A DNA stretch of 64,000 nucleotides from Ferribacterium limneticum (GCF_020510585.1 NZ_CP075190.1:3160001-3224000); one strand, 5' to 3'; numbered from the stretch's first letter, positions 25,823-36,213 are shown. The notes: generated from the sequence alone by a model not told the origin. A program made the numbers and translations.

Positions 25823-27877
25823 CTAATCGGTCGCCAGCGTACATACCCGGTTGCGGCCCGTGCGCTTGGCTTCGTAAAGCGCCTTGTCGGCCTGGTTGAG
25901 CAGATCGTCGATAGTGGCCTCCGCCGTGCTCTGCGGGGCGACCCCGATTGATACCGTGAACCGCAGCTCACCGCCGGATTCCAGCCGGATCACCGCTTCG
26001 GCGATCGCCTGGCGCAGGCGCTCGGCGACTTCCGCAGCCTGCTTGACGTCGCTCTCCGGCAGCAGGATGGCAAATTCCTCGCCGCCGATGCGGCCGACGA
26101 TGTCGACTTCGCGCAGGATCTGCCGACAGACTTCGCCCACCTTGCGCAGCACGTTATCGCCAGTTTGATGGCCATGCGTGTCGTTGATCCCCTTGAATTT
26201 GTCGAGGTCGAGCATCAATACGGACAGCGCTTGACCATAGCGCCTGGCCCGCGCCAGTTCATTGCCGGCCAGTTCGCGGAAATGGCGGCGATTGGACAGA
26301 GCAGTCAGCGAATCAGTCCTCGCCTGGCGCACCATCTCTTGCTCCAGCGCGCGGCGTTCGGTGATGTCGGTGCCCAGGCCGACCAGATAAGGCTGGCCGT
26401 CAATGCAGGTACGGTGGCCGGTGAAGTAGTAGGGAATCTTGCCCCCGGACCTGATCAGCAGGTCCGCCTCGGCCCAGGCGTCGCCATTTTCAAACACTTC
26501 CTGCATCTTCCGGCCGATCAGACTCTGGTCTTCCCCATCGAAGAAATCGAGTGCTGTCATCGGCTCGATGTCATCCGGTGCAAAGCCGGTCACTTCGAGG
26601 AACAGCTTGTTAACCCGGACGAAGCGCCCATGCTGGTTGAGCATGTAGAAGATGCCGGGCAGGCTGTTGACGATGTCGTCGGAGAACTGTTTCTGCTGGC
26701 GCAGTTGCTCTTCGGCCCGCTTGCGCTCGGTGATGTCGCGGATGATGCCCAGCGCATGCAGGCTGTTGTGCAGCGAGAAGGCGGAAATGGACAGTTCGAT
26801 CGGGAATTCCTCACCGCTCTTGCGCAGCGCGCTGATCTCGAAGGTCTTGCCGATGAACTTGCCTTGGCTGGTATTCTGGAAACGACTGAACCCACTGTGC
26901 GCCGCATCTTGATAGTTCACCGGAACAAGCAAGTTGTGCAGGTTCTTGCCGATCGCCTCGTCGGCCTTGTAGCCAAATATGGTTTCGGCCGCCGGGTTCC
27001 AGTAGATGACCTGCTCGTCGGGGCCGATGATGGCGATGGCGTCCTGCGCGGTGGTGCTGATCAGGCGGAACTTCTCCTCGCTGTCGGCCAGTTGCTTGCT
27101 GCGGCTTTCCAGGTCGGCCGTACGCTGCTCGACCAGTTCTTCGAGATGGCCCTGATGCTGTTGCAACTGCTCAGTGAGCTGCTGCAGCTTGCCGATGATG
27201 TTGCGGACGTGGCGGACGAAGGGATGGAAGATGAGCAGGGCTTCGAGGATCAGCAGCAGCAGCGTGACCAGCCAGAATATTGTCTCGGCTTGCTGCAGGC
27301 GGCCGACCGATGCCTCTCCCTCCCGCTGGTACTGGCGCACCATCTGGTCGAGCGCGGTGACCAGCGTGGTCGGCGCGGTCCGGGTGATGTGCTGCAAGCG
27401 CAGGTTATCCGGCGTCAGCGCGTCGTCGGCCTCAATCAGCAAGGCCTGCATCGTCTGGATATAGGTTTCGACTTGCCGGTCGAGCGCCTCGGGTCCGTCG
27501 AAATACAGCGCGTGCACTGCCGGCGACATACTGTCGGGCAGCCCCAGTTCGGTGTCGCCACGGGTCAGGCCGCGATGCGAGCGGGCCATCAGCTCGATCG
27601 CATCCTTCAGTGTGCTGCGGACCGGCGGGCGCTCGGCCGCCGGGGTATTGACCAGCAGATTGGCAAACAAGGCGGTGCGCTGGCTGAGCATGCGCTGCCG
27701 GCCGCTGACATTGACCACTGCCGCCGTGCTTTTCTGCTCGGAAATGACCAGATGCAGGCTGACCCAGGCGGCCGTGGACAGCATGGCCACCAGCGCCAGG
27801 GCAATCGCATAACGCCAGGTCAGCGCCCGCGCGATACTCAGATCATTGGCCCAGCCAGTGGTTTTTGATTCACTCAC
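25823..27877 (-). CDS. PilJ-PAS-PAS-GGDEF diguanylate cyclase
   Basis: A 684-residue membrane protein. TM1 (about residues 22-44) and TM2 (about 200-218) enclose a periplasmic PilJ/NarX-like sensory domain with the typical VNVSGRQRMLSQR helix. A coiled coil, two PAS domains (about 270-390 and 395-515) and a GGDEF domain follow. The catalytic motif is GGEEF with the inhibitory RxxD (REVD) five residues upstream, so it is probably an active, feedback-inhibited cyclase making cyclic di-GMP. It starts with GTG at 27877 after a weak site. PilJ-type N-domains in NarX bind nitrate, but the ligand here is not known. Confidence 0.92.
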   Translation of the reverse strand: MSESKTTGWANDLSIARALTWRYAIALALVAMLSTAAWVSLHLVISEQKSTAAVVNVSGRQRMLSQRTALFANLLVNTPAAERPPVRSTLKDAIELMARSHRGLTRGDTELGLPDSMSPAVHALYFDGPEALDRQVETYIQTMQALLIEADDALTPDNLRLQHITRTAPTTLVTALDQMVRQYQREGEASVGRLQQAETIFWLVTLLLLILEALLIFHPFVRHVRNIIGKLQQLTEQLQQHQGHLEELVEQRTADLESRSKQLADSEEKFRLISTTAQDAIAIIGPDEQVIYWNPAAETIFGYKADEAIGKNLHNLLVPVNYQDAAHSGFSRFQNTSQGKFIGKTFEISALRKSGEEFPIELSISAFSLHNSLHALGIIRDITERKRAEEQLRQQKQFSDDIVNSLPGIFYMLNQHGRFVRVNKLFLEVTGFAPDDIEPMTALDFFDGEDQSLIGRKMQEVFENGDAWAEADLLIRSGGKIPYYFTGHRTCIDGQPYLVGLGTDITERRALEQEMVRQARTDSLTALSNRRHFRELAGNELARARRYGQALSVLMLDLDKFKGINDTHGHQTGDNVLRKVGEVCRQILREVDIVGRIGGEEFAILLPESDVKQAAEVAERLRQAIAEAVIRLESGGELRFTVSIGVAPQSTAEATIDDLLNQADKALYEAKRTGRNRVCTLATD

Positions 27878-28070
27878 GATTTTTCCACGATTTTCTTATT
27901 GGGTCGGCCGGCGAACAACAGGGAAAGAGGCACGTCGCGGCCAAGCCAAAGGAGTCAGCATCAATTGGGGTCAAAATGGTCAGCGTCATTTAGCAATGGG
28001 CCTCCGCCTCAACATCCCTTGATAAAACGCGAAACCGTGAACTGCCCTTCGATTCGCGCACCTGGCCTGT

Positions 28071-28337
28071 TTAGTCATCGTAGTGATACCGGCAAGCGAT
28101 GATCACCTGATTGCCCCCATCGACGCAATAAACAAGGCGATTGGTATCGTCGATACGCCGATACCAGAAGCCTGAGAGGTTCTCTTTCAGCGGTTCGGGT
28201 TTGCCGATGCCATCGAATGGTTCGCGCAGACAATCGCGGATGACCGCGTTGATCCGTTTCAGCGTCTTGCTGTCCTGGCCTTGCCAGCACTGGTTTTCCT
28301 CCCAGGCGGCGAGGGTCCAGGTGATTTGACTAGGCAT
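28071..28337 (-). CDS. yoeB: YoeB-family toxin (ribosome-dependent mRNase)
   Basis: An 88-residue RelE-superfamily toxin of the YoeB type, which binds the ribosome A-site and cuts mRNA. The family blocks are intact: ITWTLAAWEENQCWQ, LKRINAVIRDC, PFDGIGKPEPLKENLSGFWYRRI, and the catalytic C-terminus CRYHYDD. The expected catalytic Glu, Arg and His positions are all present, so the toxin looks functional. Its ATG lies 8 bases inside the end of the antitoxin frame, the usual overlap. The antitoxin is internally deleted (see 28330-28500), which makes the intact toxin notable. Confidence 0.93.
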   Translation of the reverse strand: MPSQITWTLAAWEENQCWQGQDSKTLKRINAVIRDCLREPFDGIGKPEPLKENLSGFWYRRIDDTNRLVYCVDGGNQVIIACRYHYDD

Positions 28338-28500
28338 CCGCCAAATCCTGCGCCTCGGTTTTACCTTTGCGGTATTGCTCGATAGAGCGCACCAGATGGG
28401 CGGCGTTGGCCGGCGATTTCAGCAATTGGACCGTCTCCATGAGGCTGTTGAAGGTGTCGAGCGACATCACGACGGCATCGGAGAAATTGACAACGCGCAT
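28330..28500 (-). CDS. yefM: YefM/Phd-family antitoxin with internal deletion
   Basis: A 56-residue YefM-like protein: MRVVNFSDA joined directly to VVMSLDTFNSLMETVQLLKS and the remaining toxin-binding tail. Normal YefM proteins are about 83 residues and carry roughly 27 more residues between these blocks, which complete the Phd/YefM DNA-binding and dimer fold. The join is in frame at GATGCC, a sequence expected on both sides of the lost part (FSDA and PDA). The C-terminal toxin-neutralising part is retained, so the protein may still bind YoeB but probably cannot bind the operator. A longer frame from a TTG at 28536 lacks family support. Confidence 0.8.
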   Translation of the reverse strand: MRVVNFSDAVVMSLDTFNSLMETVQLLKSPANAAHLVRSIEQYRKGKTEAQDLADA

Positions 28501-28582
28501 GATGTCTAACCTGTTCAATATACCGTACAAGTCCAACCAGACTGGCAGGCCAACGCAAGCGCCACGCCGGTAAGTTGATTGC

Positions 28583-28616
28583 TACGGTCAACCGGAAAAA
28601 AATTCAAAAATGAAAT
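28583..28616 (+). repeat. Dispersed element, copy 7
   Basis: TACGGTCAACCGG, A-run, then TTCAAAAATGAAAT. The GGCC centre is lost in this copy. It lies between the antitoxin start and the 3' end of the HD-GYP gene. Confidence 0.85.
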
Positions 28617-28644
28617 GTCGTAACCCTTCCGAACCCCAACCGAC

Positions 28645-29904
28645 TCATATCCCGAAATGATGACGGACTTGATCTTCGAGTAGTTGGCTGGCGAACTCTT
28701 CGCTGCAGCCGGCCAATTGGTCAAAAATGTCCCGCGCCATGGGGCGAAACACGGCCATTACGCCGGGATCGAAGTGGCTGCCGGTGTCTTTTTCCAGAAT
28801 GGCCATGGCCGCGTCAAAGCCCATCGGTTCTTTGTAGGGGCGTTTCGAGCAGAGCGCGTCGAAGACGTCGGCGACGGCAAAGATGCGGGCGGCGAGGGGA
28901 ATTTCGTCGGCCTTGAGGCTTCGCGGATAACCGGCGCCATTCCATTTTTCGTGATGCCCTGAAACAACGTCGTTGGCACCATCGAGCCAGCCGATGCCGG
29001 TGACGATTTCTTCGCCCTGGCTGACATGGGTTTTCATGATGGCGAATTCGGCGTCATCGAGTTTTCCCGGCTTGAGGAGAATGGCGTCGGGAATGCCGAT
29101 CTTGCCGACATCGTGGAGAAAGCTGCCGATGATCAGCGACTGCATCGAGGTGCCGCGGAAGCCGAGCTTCTCGGCGATCCGCGCGGCGATCCAGGCGACG
29201 CGGTAGTTATGGACGCCGGTATCGGAATCGCGCTTGGCAATGGCGCGGCCCAGCGCCTCCATCATCGAAATGTGCGAATCGAGGACCTCGCGGGCCTTGC
29301 GCTCGTTGTCGGCCGACAGGCGAACGACCACCGGATAGATCGCCGCGCCGCACAACAGCGAGGCAAAGCCGACCATCAAGGCGGCGGACAGCGCGCTGTC
29401 GAGCATCTGCTGCCGCTGCCACTCGGGCACAACGCGGACGCCTTCAAAATAGCCGGTGATCTCGGACTGCGGCGTATCACCGATCCGCAAGGGAACGAAA
29501 ACCCGCAGAACCCAGCGCCCATCAGGCAGCTTGAGGCTTTCATAAGAGGTCGCCGTATAGGTCGGCCTGGCGTGGTGAATCAATATGCCTTCGAGATGCA
29601 AGCCTTCCGCCGTCATTTCTTCAGCCATTTTCTGGCCTTGGCCGTCGTAGATTTCGGCGATATCGAACAGGCCGCCGGTCAGTGTTTTGGCCGCATCGTT
29701 GGCATGCGCCGCGGCATCCGGCCCGCTCAGGGCGATGGCGCCAAAATGGCCCAACAGCCGCTGCGATTCCTCAATCGCCAGCGAAACCGTGCTTTCCTCG
29801 GCCTTTTCCCGGGCGACAAACCAGGCCAGCGGACTCGCCAGGAACGCGAGCAACAGGCTGACGGCGCCGATACGCCAGGCCGTGCGCTTGTTGAAGGGGT
29901 TCAT
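28645..29904 (-). CDS. HD-GYP domain phosphodiesterase (cyclic di-GMP)
   Basis: A 419-residue membrane protein: TM1 (about residues 11-30), a periplasmic sensor region (about 31-165), TM2 (about 170-195), and a C-terminal HD-GYP domain with HDVGKIGIPD, a downstream HVSQGEEIV and HHEKWNGAGYP, the GYP-type signature that hydrolyses cyclic di-GMP. All metal-binding histidines and aspartates appear intact. The start MNPFNKR at 29904 has a GGGAGG ribosome site; an ATG at 29922 is less well placed. Together with the GGDEF protein 0.8 kb away it could set opposing cyclic di-GMP activities. Confidence 0.92.
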   Translation of the reverse strand: MNPFNKRTAWRIGAVSLLLAFLASPLAWFVAREKAEESTVSLAIEESQRLLGHFGAIALSGPDAAAHANDAAKTLTGGLFDIAEIYDGQGQKMAEEMTAEGLHLEGILIHHARPTYTATSYESLKLPDGRWVLRVFVPLRIGDTPQSEITGYFEGVRVVPEWQRQQMLDSALSAALMVGFASLLCGAAIYPVVVRLSADNERKAREVLDSHISMMEALGRAIAKRDSDTGVHNYRVAWIAARIAEKLGFRGTSMQSLIIGSFLHDVGKIGIPDAILLKPGKLDDAEFAIMKTHVSQGEEIVTGIGWLDGANDVVSGHHEKWNGAGYPRSLKADEIPLAARIFAVADVFDALCSKRPYKEPMGFDAAMAILEKDTGSHFDPGVMAVFRPMARDIFDQLAGCSEEFASQLLEDQVRHHFGI

Positions 29905-29988
29905 GCGACCTCCCGTCTTCATTGTCTCAACTCAATTCGAGATTATTGTCGATGAATCTTAAGATAGCCTGACGGGTGGCCACCCCTT

Positions 29989-30480
29989 CTAAACTCGATT
30001 ACTGCCTGCCTTGAGCATCCGGTCATAGAGCACGACATTGACCGTCGCCGCCAGATTCATACAGCCGTGGGTGGGGATGTAGACGATGTCCTTGCACCAT
30101 GAGGTGACGTTCTTTTTCAGGCTGCCGTCTTCCGGGCCGAAGATGTAGAAGGCGCGTTCGGGGTGCTGGTACTCGGTGAGCGGTTTGGCGTCCGGGTGGA
30201 CTTCGATGGCAACCGGCACGCAGCCGAAGGGGATGACCTGCTGCAGGTCGTCGACGCCGATCAGCGGCAGTTGCAGGTGAACCTGCTTGGTGTCGGTGCG
30301 GAATTCGACTGCGCGCTCGTAGCGTTTGCCGGTGTAGAACACCGTGTTGACGCCATAGCAGCCGGCGGCGCGCATGATGGAGCCGACGTTTTCCGGGCCT
30401 TTCGGGTTGTAGAGGCCGATGCAGGAATAGCCGGTGTAACCCTGGACTGCCTGTTTTCTGGTGATGGTTTCGATGCTCAT
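29989..30480 (-). CDS. SpoU/TrmH-family RNA 2'-O-methyltransferase
   Basis: A 163-residue SPOUT-class methyltransferase. The three SpoU motifs are visible: NPKGPENVGSIMRAAGCYG (motif 1), AFYIFGPEDGSL (motif 2) and CMNLAATVNVVLYDR (motif 3), forming the knotted SAM site. Target RNA (tRNA or rRNA) cannot be read from sequence. The ATG at 30480 was chosen because the preceding open frame is an out-of-phase reading of the upstream gene. It starts 8 bases after the stop of the unknown gene at 30489, so the two form an operon. Confidence 0.88.
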   Translation of the reverse strand: MSIETITRKQAVQGYTGYSCIGLYNPKGPENVGSIMRAAGCYGVNTVFYTGKRYERAVEFRTDTKQVHLQLPLIGVDDLQQVIPFGCVPVAIEVHPDAKPLTEYQHPERAFYIFGPEDGSLKKNVTSWCKDIVYIPTHGCMNLAATVNVVLYDRMLKAGSNRV

Positions 30481-30488
30481 CTTCGGCC

Positions 30489-30992
30489 TTACTCGGGCTG
30501 GCGGAATTCGTCGTCGATCCAGGCGTTGGCGCTGGCCGGGCTGAGCTTGAAGTTCGGGCCGACACGGACTTTCGCCAGTTGCTCGCCATCGGCATCTTCG
30601 GCCGACAGCGTGGCGTAGGGATCGTCCTCGTCGGGAACGATGTCGAGGCATATCAAAATTGGCCCGTTTTCCCGGTCGACCGTGAGTTTCTTGTGCAGTT
30701 GGGCATGCAATTGATGCTCGTGCCGGCGCAGGACTTCGGAAGCCGTCTTGATCAGGGTCTGGAAGGCGGAAACGTCGAGCGGCTTGGGGTTTTTCTTGTC
30801 GCGCCCCATGGTCCACGGGCCGACCAGCGCCGGCTCGGCTTCGCCGTCCTTGATCATTTCGACGGCCCAGCCTTCGTCGTCTTCGTTCTTGATGACGCGG
30901 GCCGTCCACCCGTTGTTGCGCCACAGGCGTGGCTCGTTGATGACGTCGGCCTCTTCGGTCTCGACGGAGTCGTTCGTTGCGTTTTCAGTCAT
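30489..30992 (-). CDS. Hypothetical acidic protein (167 aa)
   Basis: A 167-residue soluble, acidic protein with no family that I recognise. A region around residues 22-55 (RLWRNNGWTARVIKNEDDEG) looks like a small beta-rich module, followed by helix (LIKTASEVLRRHEHQLHAQL) and a C-terminal segment. Residues 103-114 (KLTVDRENGPIL) are encoded by a copy of the dispersed element, in the orientation that uses the A-rich strand as sense. First gene of a pair with the RNA methyltransferase. Start is ATG at 30992. No function is assigned. Confidence 0.75.
   Translation of the reverse strand: MTENATNDSVETEEADVINEPRLWRNNGWTARVIKNEDDEGWAVEMIKDGEAEPALVGPWTMGRDKKNPKPLDVSAFQTLIKTASEVLRRHEHQLHAQLHKKLTVDRENGPILICLDIVPDEDDPYATLSAEDADGEQLAKVRVGPNFKLSPASANAWIDDEFRQPE
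30650..30684 (-). repeat. Dispersed element, copy 8, inside a hypothetical gene
   Basis: ATATCAAAATTGGCCCG then TTTTCCCGGTCGACCGTG on +. More diverged than most copies but keeps GGCC and the CGGTCGACCG block. Confidence 0.75.
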
Positions 30993-31042
30993 CCCCGAAT
31001 TGTACTTCCCGGCGAGTGACTGCCGCTTGCCGCAACGTCCGA

Positions 31043-31684
31043 TTACGAGCTTGCAGCAGCCTTGCTGGCTTCGATTTCAAGGTGACACGGCGCCAGCAAC
31101 AGGTGGGCCAGATGCTCCGGATCGTTCGAGCCCGTGTGTTCGGCGAAGGCGGTCAGTCGGGCATCGTTGGCCTCGGCCAGGGCGGCGATCAGCAGCCGTG
31201 CGGCTTCGCGCGGATTGGTCACGCCGGGGACGTAGCCGGGCCAGTCCTTGTAGTGCGTCAGCAGTTCGGCCTTGTGGTCCTGATAGAGTGCGGAATTCTG
31301 CGTGAATTCAAGCTCAGCCTTCTTGGCAGCGATCTCGGCGTCGATCTCGGCATCGGTGCTCTGGTAGTGCGCCTTCTCGGCCTCGGTCCAGTGCGGCTTG
31401 TCGCCATGCTTTTCACGCAGCGTGGCGAAGGTGCTGTCCAACTCGATCTGCGAATGGGTCGAGGCATCACGGAAGACGTGAACCTGATCCTTGCCGTGAC
31501 CCTCTTTGCCGACGTAGCGCATGCTCGCCGTGATGCGCCGGGGATTGAAGCGAAACTGGCGGGCGCAGGCGGCGCGGAGGAGATCGAAGAGTTCTTCAAT
31601 TTTTGCTGGGCTCACAGGGCTATCCTTTCGCTCGCCCCGAACTGCGGCGATTGCATCGCTGGCCAACTGGCTGGCCGATAGCAT
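31043..31684 (-). CDS. Hypothetical protein (213 aa)
   Basis: A 213-residue soluble, helix-rich protein starting MLSASQLASDAIAAV. No transmembrane segment or signal peptide and no family recognised. The middle (EKAHYQSTDAEIDAEIAAKKAELEF, split here by composition) is strongly charged and likely helical, and the C-terminus carries HLAHLLLAPCHLEI. The ATG at 31684 has a TGAGG just upstream; a GTG at 31693 is in frame but lacks a ribosome site. It is codirectional with the pair at 30489-29989 but separated by 50 bases. Confidence 0.7.
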   Translation of the reverse strand: MLSASQLASDAIAAVRGERKDSPVSPAKIEELFDLLRAACARQFRFNPRRITASMRYVGKEGHGKDQVHVFRDASTHSQIELDSTFATLREKHGDKPHWTEAEKAHYQSTDAEIDAEIAAKKAELEFTQNSALYQDHKAELLTHYKDWPGYVPGVTNPREAARLLIAALAEANDARLTAFAEHTGSNDPEHLAHLLLAPCHLEIEASKAAASS

Positions 31685-31809
31685 ACGCCTCACTCAGGAT
31701 GATGTGGGGAACGCATCAGGCGCTCTCCCCTTTTTCAATGCGGCCCCTGCGACATATTGCCGCAGCATTAGAACTTGCTAACTTTGTATCCTATAACAAA
31801 GAAGAGGCT

Positions 31810-31845
31810 TTTCTTGATTCGCCTTTTCTGGAGCGAATCAAGAAA
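31810..31845. repeat. Perfect 13-bp inverted repeat upstream of a small secreted protein
   Basis: TTTCTTGATTCGC and GCGAATCAAGAAA are perfect complements separated by a 10-base loop. It ends 52 bases before the ATG at 31898, so it lies in the promoter or leader. It could be an operator or an RNA hairpin; no T-tract follows, so it is not an ordinary terminator. Confidence 0.75.
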
Positions 31846-31897
31846 GCATCTGGACTCGTTTTATGGCTGATGGCAGCCGCAAATTGAGGAGAGAACC

Positions 31898-32221
31898 ATG
31901 AAGACGAATGGCATCAAGATAGTCCTGTCCGCTTTGGCTTTCGGATTGATTTCTTCCGGCACATTGGCGGCCGATGCGCCGATCTACGGCAGCCAGCTCA
32001 TGACCAACCAGGAGCGCATCGAACATCGTGCCAAGCTTCGCGCCGCCACGACAGCTCAAGAACGCGAGCAGGTTCGCCTTGAACACCATGAGCAAATGAA
32101 ACTGCGGGCCAAAGAACGCGGCGTTACTTTGCCGGATGAGATGCCGGCCCAGGGCCGTGGCATGGGCCCTGGCGGCGGCATGGGCCCCGGTGGTGGAATG
32201 GGCGGCGGCCGGGGTCGCTAA
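31898..32221 (+). CDS. Small periplasmic protein with Gly-Met-Gly-Pro repeats
   Basis: A 107-residue protein with a signal peptide (hydrophobic core IVLSALAFGLI, cleavage near TLAADA). A charged helical middle (IYGSQLMTNQERIEHRAKLR and AQEREQVRLEHHEQMKLRAK) and a tail of GMGPGGG repeats (residues about 87-107) follow. Similar small IYGSQLMT proteins are common in Proteobacteria but uncharacterised; the helical part recalls Spy/CpxP-like periplasmic chaperones, a weak resemblance. A ribosome site GAGGAGAG precedes the ATG. Its leader holds a perfect inverted repeat. Confidence 0.78.
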   Translation: MKTNGIKIVLSALAFGLISSGTLAADAPIYGSQLMTNQERIEHRAKLRAATTAQEREQVRLEHHEQMKLRAKERGVTLPDEMPAQGRGMGPGGGMGPGGGMGGGRGR

Positions 32222-32281
32222 AGCCGGATGACTTTCTCCTGGCCGCTGTTTTCCCGCCGGAGAAAGTCGATCAGGCAAAAA

Positions 32282-33523
<1,242 letters not shown>

Positions 33524-33673
33524 GGTCTCTCCTTGAGTTTTATCGGACGGGCCGCAGCCGCGCATGCCGTTGAACGGCAAAGCCCGACGCATGTCTCCGG
33601 CGCCGGGCGGCGTAGGGAATTATGTCGCAAAATGTCGGCCGGTGTCAGTCATTCAGGCGAGCGGGGAGACTTC

Positions 33674-33703
33674 CACGGTCAACCGGGAAAAAGGCCTGAA
33701 AAT
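33674..33703 (+). repeat. Dispersed element, copy 9
   Basis: CACGGTCAACCGGG, A-run, GGCCTGAAAAT. Its A-rich end runs directly into the terminator at 33704-33738, between the two IDH genes. Confidence 0.82.
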
Positions 33704-33738
33704 AAAAAAAGCGAAGACCGGATGGCCTTCGCTTTTTT
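33704..33738. terminator. Terminator between idh and icd
   Basis: AAAAAAAGCGAAG and CTTCGCTTTTTT pair across a 10-base loop. T-tracts on both strands allow action for idh transcripts coming from the minus strand. Confidence 0.82.
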
Positions 33739-33777
33739 ATATCCGGCGCTCACACGCCGGGAAAGATCGTACGCTGC

Positions 33778-36015
33778 TTAAACGCGCGCTGCCTTCAGCG
33801 CAGCATTCAGCGTCGGGCTCGGACGCATGATCGCCTTGGTCTTCGCGGCATCGGCCAGATAGTAGCCACCGATATCAACCGGCTTGCCTTGCACCGACTT
33901 CATTTCGGCAACGATCTGCGCTTCGTTGTCGGTCAGCGCCTTGGCCAGCTTGGCGAACTGGGCAGCCAGTTCCTTGTCCTCGGTCTGGGCCGCCACTTCC
34001 TGCGCCCAGTACATGGCGAGGTAGAACTGCGAACCGCGGTTGTCCAGCTCACCGGTCTTCGGCGACGGCGACTTGTTGTTGTCGAGCAGCTTGCCGGTGG
34101 CAGCATCGAGCGTCTTGGCGAGCAGGACGGCGCGTTTGTTGCCTTCCTTGATGCCGAGCTCTTCGAGCGACACGGCCAGGGCCAGGAATTCGCCGAGCGA
34201 ATCCCAACGCAGGTGGTTTTCCTGCGTCAGCTGCTGGACATGCTTCGGGGCCGAGCCGCCGGCACCGGTTTCGTACATGCCGCCGCCGTTCATCAGCGGG
34301 ACGATGGATAGCATCTTGGCCGAGGTGCCCAGTTCCATGATCGGGAAGAGGTCGGTCAGGTAGTCGCGCAGGATGTTGCCGGTCACCGAGATGGTGTCGA
34401 GGCCGCGGGCGACGCGTTCGAGCGTGAAGCGCATGGCACGGACCTGCGACATGATCTGGATGTCGAGACCGGTGGTGTCGTAATCCTTGAGGTACTTCTG
34501 GACCTTCTTGATCAGTTCATTTTCGTGCGGACGATAGGCGTCCAGCCAGAAGATGGCCGGCATGCCGGACTGACGGGCGCGGGTGACGGCGAGCTTGACC
34601 CAGTCGCGGATCGGCGCGTCCTTGACCTGGCACATGCGCCAGATATCGCCGGCTTCGACGTTTTGCGTCAGCAGCACTTCGCCAGTATCGATGTCGACGA
34701 TGTTGGCGATACCGTCTTCGGCGATCTCGAAAGTCTTGTCATGCGAGCCGTATTCCTCGGCTTGCTGGGCCATCAGGCCAACGTTGGGGACCGTGCCCAT
34801 GGTCCGCGGATCGAAGTTGCCATGCCATTTGACGAAGTTGATCATCTCCTGGTAAATCCGGGCAAAGGTCGATTCCGGCATGACGCACTTGCTGTCGTAC
34901 TGCTTGCCGTCGGCACCCCACATCTTGCCGCCCTGACGAATCATGGCCGGCATGGAAGCATCGACGATGATGTCATTCGGCGAATGGAAGTTGGTAATGC
35001 CCTTGGCCGAATCGACCATGGCCAGACGTGGACGATGTTCCTGACAGGCGTGCAGGTCGCGGATGATTTCGTCGCGCTTGGATTCCGGCAATTGCTTGAT
35101 CTTCTCGTACAGGTCGACCATGCCGTTATTGACGTTGATGCCGAGTTCGTCAAAGGTCTTGCCGTGCTTCTCGAAGGCTTCCTTGTAGTAGATCTTGACG
35201 CAATGGCCGAAGACGATGGGGTGCGAAACCTTCATCATCGTCGCCTTGACGTGCAGCGAGAAGAGGATGCCGGACTGGCGGCAATCTTCAAGCTGGGCTT
35301 CGTAGAAGTCGCAGAGCGCCTTCTTGCTCATGAACATGGAGTCGATGATCTCGCCTTCGAGCAGGGAGAGCTTCGGCTTCAAAACGGTAGTCTTGCCGCC
35401 CTTGGCAATCAGCTCCATGCGCACGTCGCGCGCCTTGTCGAGGGTCAGCGACTTTTCGCCGTGGTAAAAGTCGCCGTGTTCCATGTGCGAAACGTGGGTC
35501 TGCGACCATTGTTTCCATTCGCCCATGGAGTGCGGACGCTTTCTGGCGAAATTCTTGACGGCGCCCGGCGCGCGGCGGTCGGAGTTGCCTTCGCGCAGCA
35601 CCGGATTGACGGCGGAACCAATACATTTACCAAAACGGGCCTTGAGGGCCTTCTCTTCGTCGGTATTGGCGGTTTCCGGGTAATCGGGGATCTTGTAGCC
35701 CTTTTCCTGCAATTCCTTGACGCAGGCCTTGAGCTGGGCAACCGAGGCAGAAATGTTGGGCAGCTTGATGATATTGGTATCCGGCAGCAGGCACTTCTTG
35801 CCCAGCTCGCTCAGTGTGTTCGGCACTTTCTGGTCATCAGAAAGGAACTCGGAAAATTCGGACAGAACGCGGGCCGACACGGAGATGTCGGCCTTCTCGA
35901 TTTCGATGCCGGCCGGTGAGGTAAAAGTGCGGACAATCGGCAGGAAGGCGCAGGTAGCCAGCAGCGGCGCCTCGTCGGTTAGTGTGTAAATGATCTTGGA
36001 CTTCCCTGCAGCCAT
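33778..36015 (-). CDS. idh: NADP-dependent isocitrate dehydrogenase, monomeric type
   Basis: A 745-residue monomeric IDH (IDH-II), evolutionarily distant from dimeric Icd but catalysing the same reaction. It begins [17 protein letters not shown] and shows family blocks such as [33 protein letters not shown] and [20 protein letters not shown]. Length matches the 740-residue class. The start at 36015 has an excellent GAGGAG site; longer in-frame extension to 36129 was rejected. This class lacks the AceK phosphorylation serine context, so it should remain active when Icd is switched off. It is transcribed divergently from aceK. Confidence 0.97.
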   Translation of the reverse strand: MAAGKSKIIYTLTDEAPLLATCAFLPIVRTFTSPAGIEIEKADISVSARVLSEFSEFLSDDQKVPNTLSELGKKCLLPDTNIIKLPNISASVAQLKACVKELQEKGYKIPDYPETANTDEEKALKARFGKCIGSAVNPVLREGNSDRRAPGAVKNFARKRPHSMGEWKQWSQTHVSHMEHGDFYHGEKSLTLDKARDVRMELIAKGGKTTVLKPKLSLLEGEIIDSMFMSKKALCDFYEAQLEDCRQSGILFSLHVKATMMKVSHPIVFGHCVKIYYKEAFEKHGKTFDELGINVNNGMVDLYEKIKQLPESKRDEIIRDLHACQEHRPRLAMVDSAKGITNFHSPNDIIVDASMPAMIRQGGKMWGADGKQYDSKCVMPESTFARIYQEMINFVKWHGNFDPRTMGTVPNVGLMAQQAEEYGSHDKTFEIAEDGIANIVDIDTGEVLLTQNVEAGDIWRMCQVKDAPIRDWVKLAVTRARQSGMPAIFWLDAYRPHENELIKKVQKYLKDYDTTGLDIQIMSQVRAMRFTLERVARGLDTISVTGNILRDYLTDLFPIMELGTSAKMLSIVPLMNGGGMYETGAGGSAPKHVQQLTQENHLRWDSLGEFLALAVSLEELGIKEGNKRAVLLAKTLDAATGKLLDNNKSPSPKTGELDNRGSQFYLAMYWAQEVAAQTEDKELAAQFAKLAKALTDNEAQIVAEMKSVQGKPVDIGGYYLADAAKTKAIMRPSPTLNAALKAARV

Positions 36016-36213
36016 GTCGACTCCTCGAATTGGGTTGAATAACGCGGGGGCGAATATAGTCCGCGCCCCTTTCGCCATGCTTACAAACATAAACCTTTCG
36101 AGTATCTCCGCCGAGGCCACTTCGGTCAACGGTGAAACGCGATTTCACATGGCGAACTCCCGGATTCCGTGAATCTGCGATGCTAAAATTTCCGGAGGAC
36201 AGGAGACTTGGCA

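Noticed and set aside
27900..28070. Stretch with GGAGTCAGCATCAATTGGGG, like tails of mobile repeats
   Set aside because: No matching partner or inverted end was found in the window; left unassigned.
28330..28536. Longer antitoxin starting at TTG 28536
   Set aside because: YefM proteins begin MRVVNFS or similar at this place; the extra residues have no family support. It does not restore the missing internal part.
29989..30924. Long reading of the RNA methyltransferase with an extra 148 residues at the N-terminus
   Set aside because: The added residues are an out-of-phase reading of the upstream gene (Arg-rich), and the family begins at MSIETIT (30480).
36119..36150. CGGTCAACGGTGAAAC, resembling the start of the dispersed element
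   Set aside because: Only the first block matches; the GGCC-centred half is absent. Treated as chance or a very old remnant.
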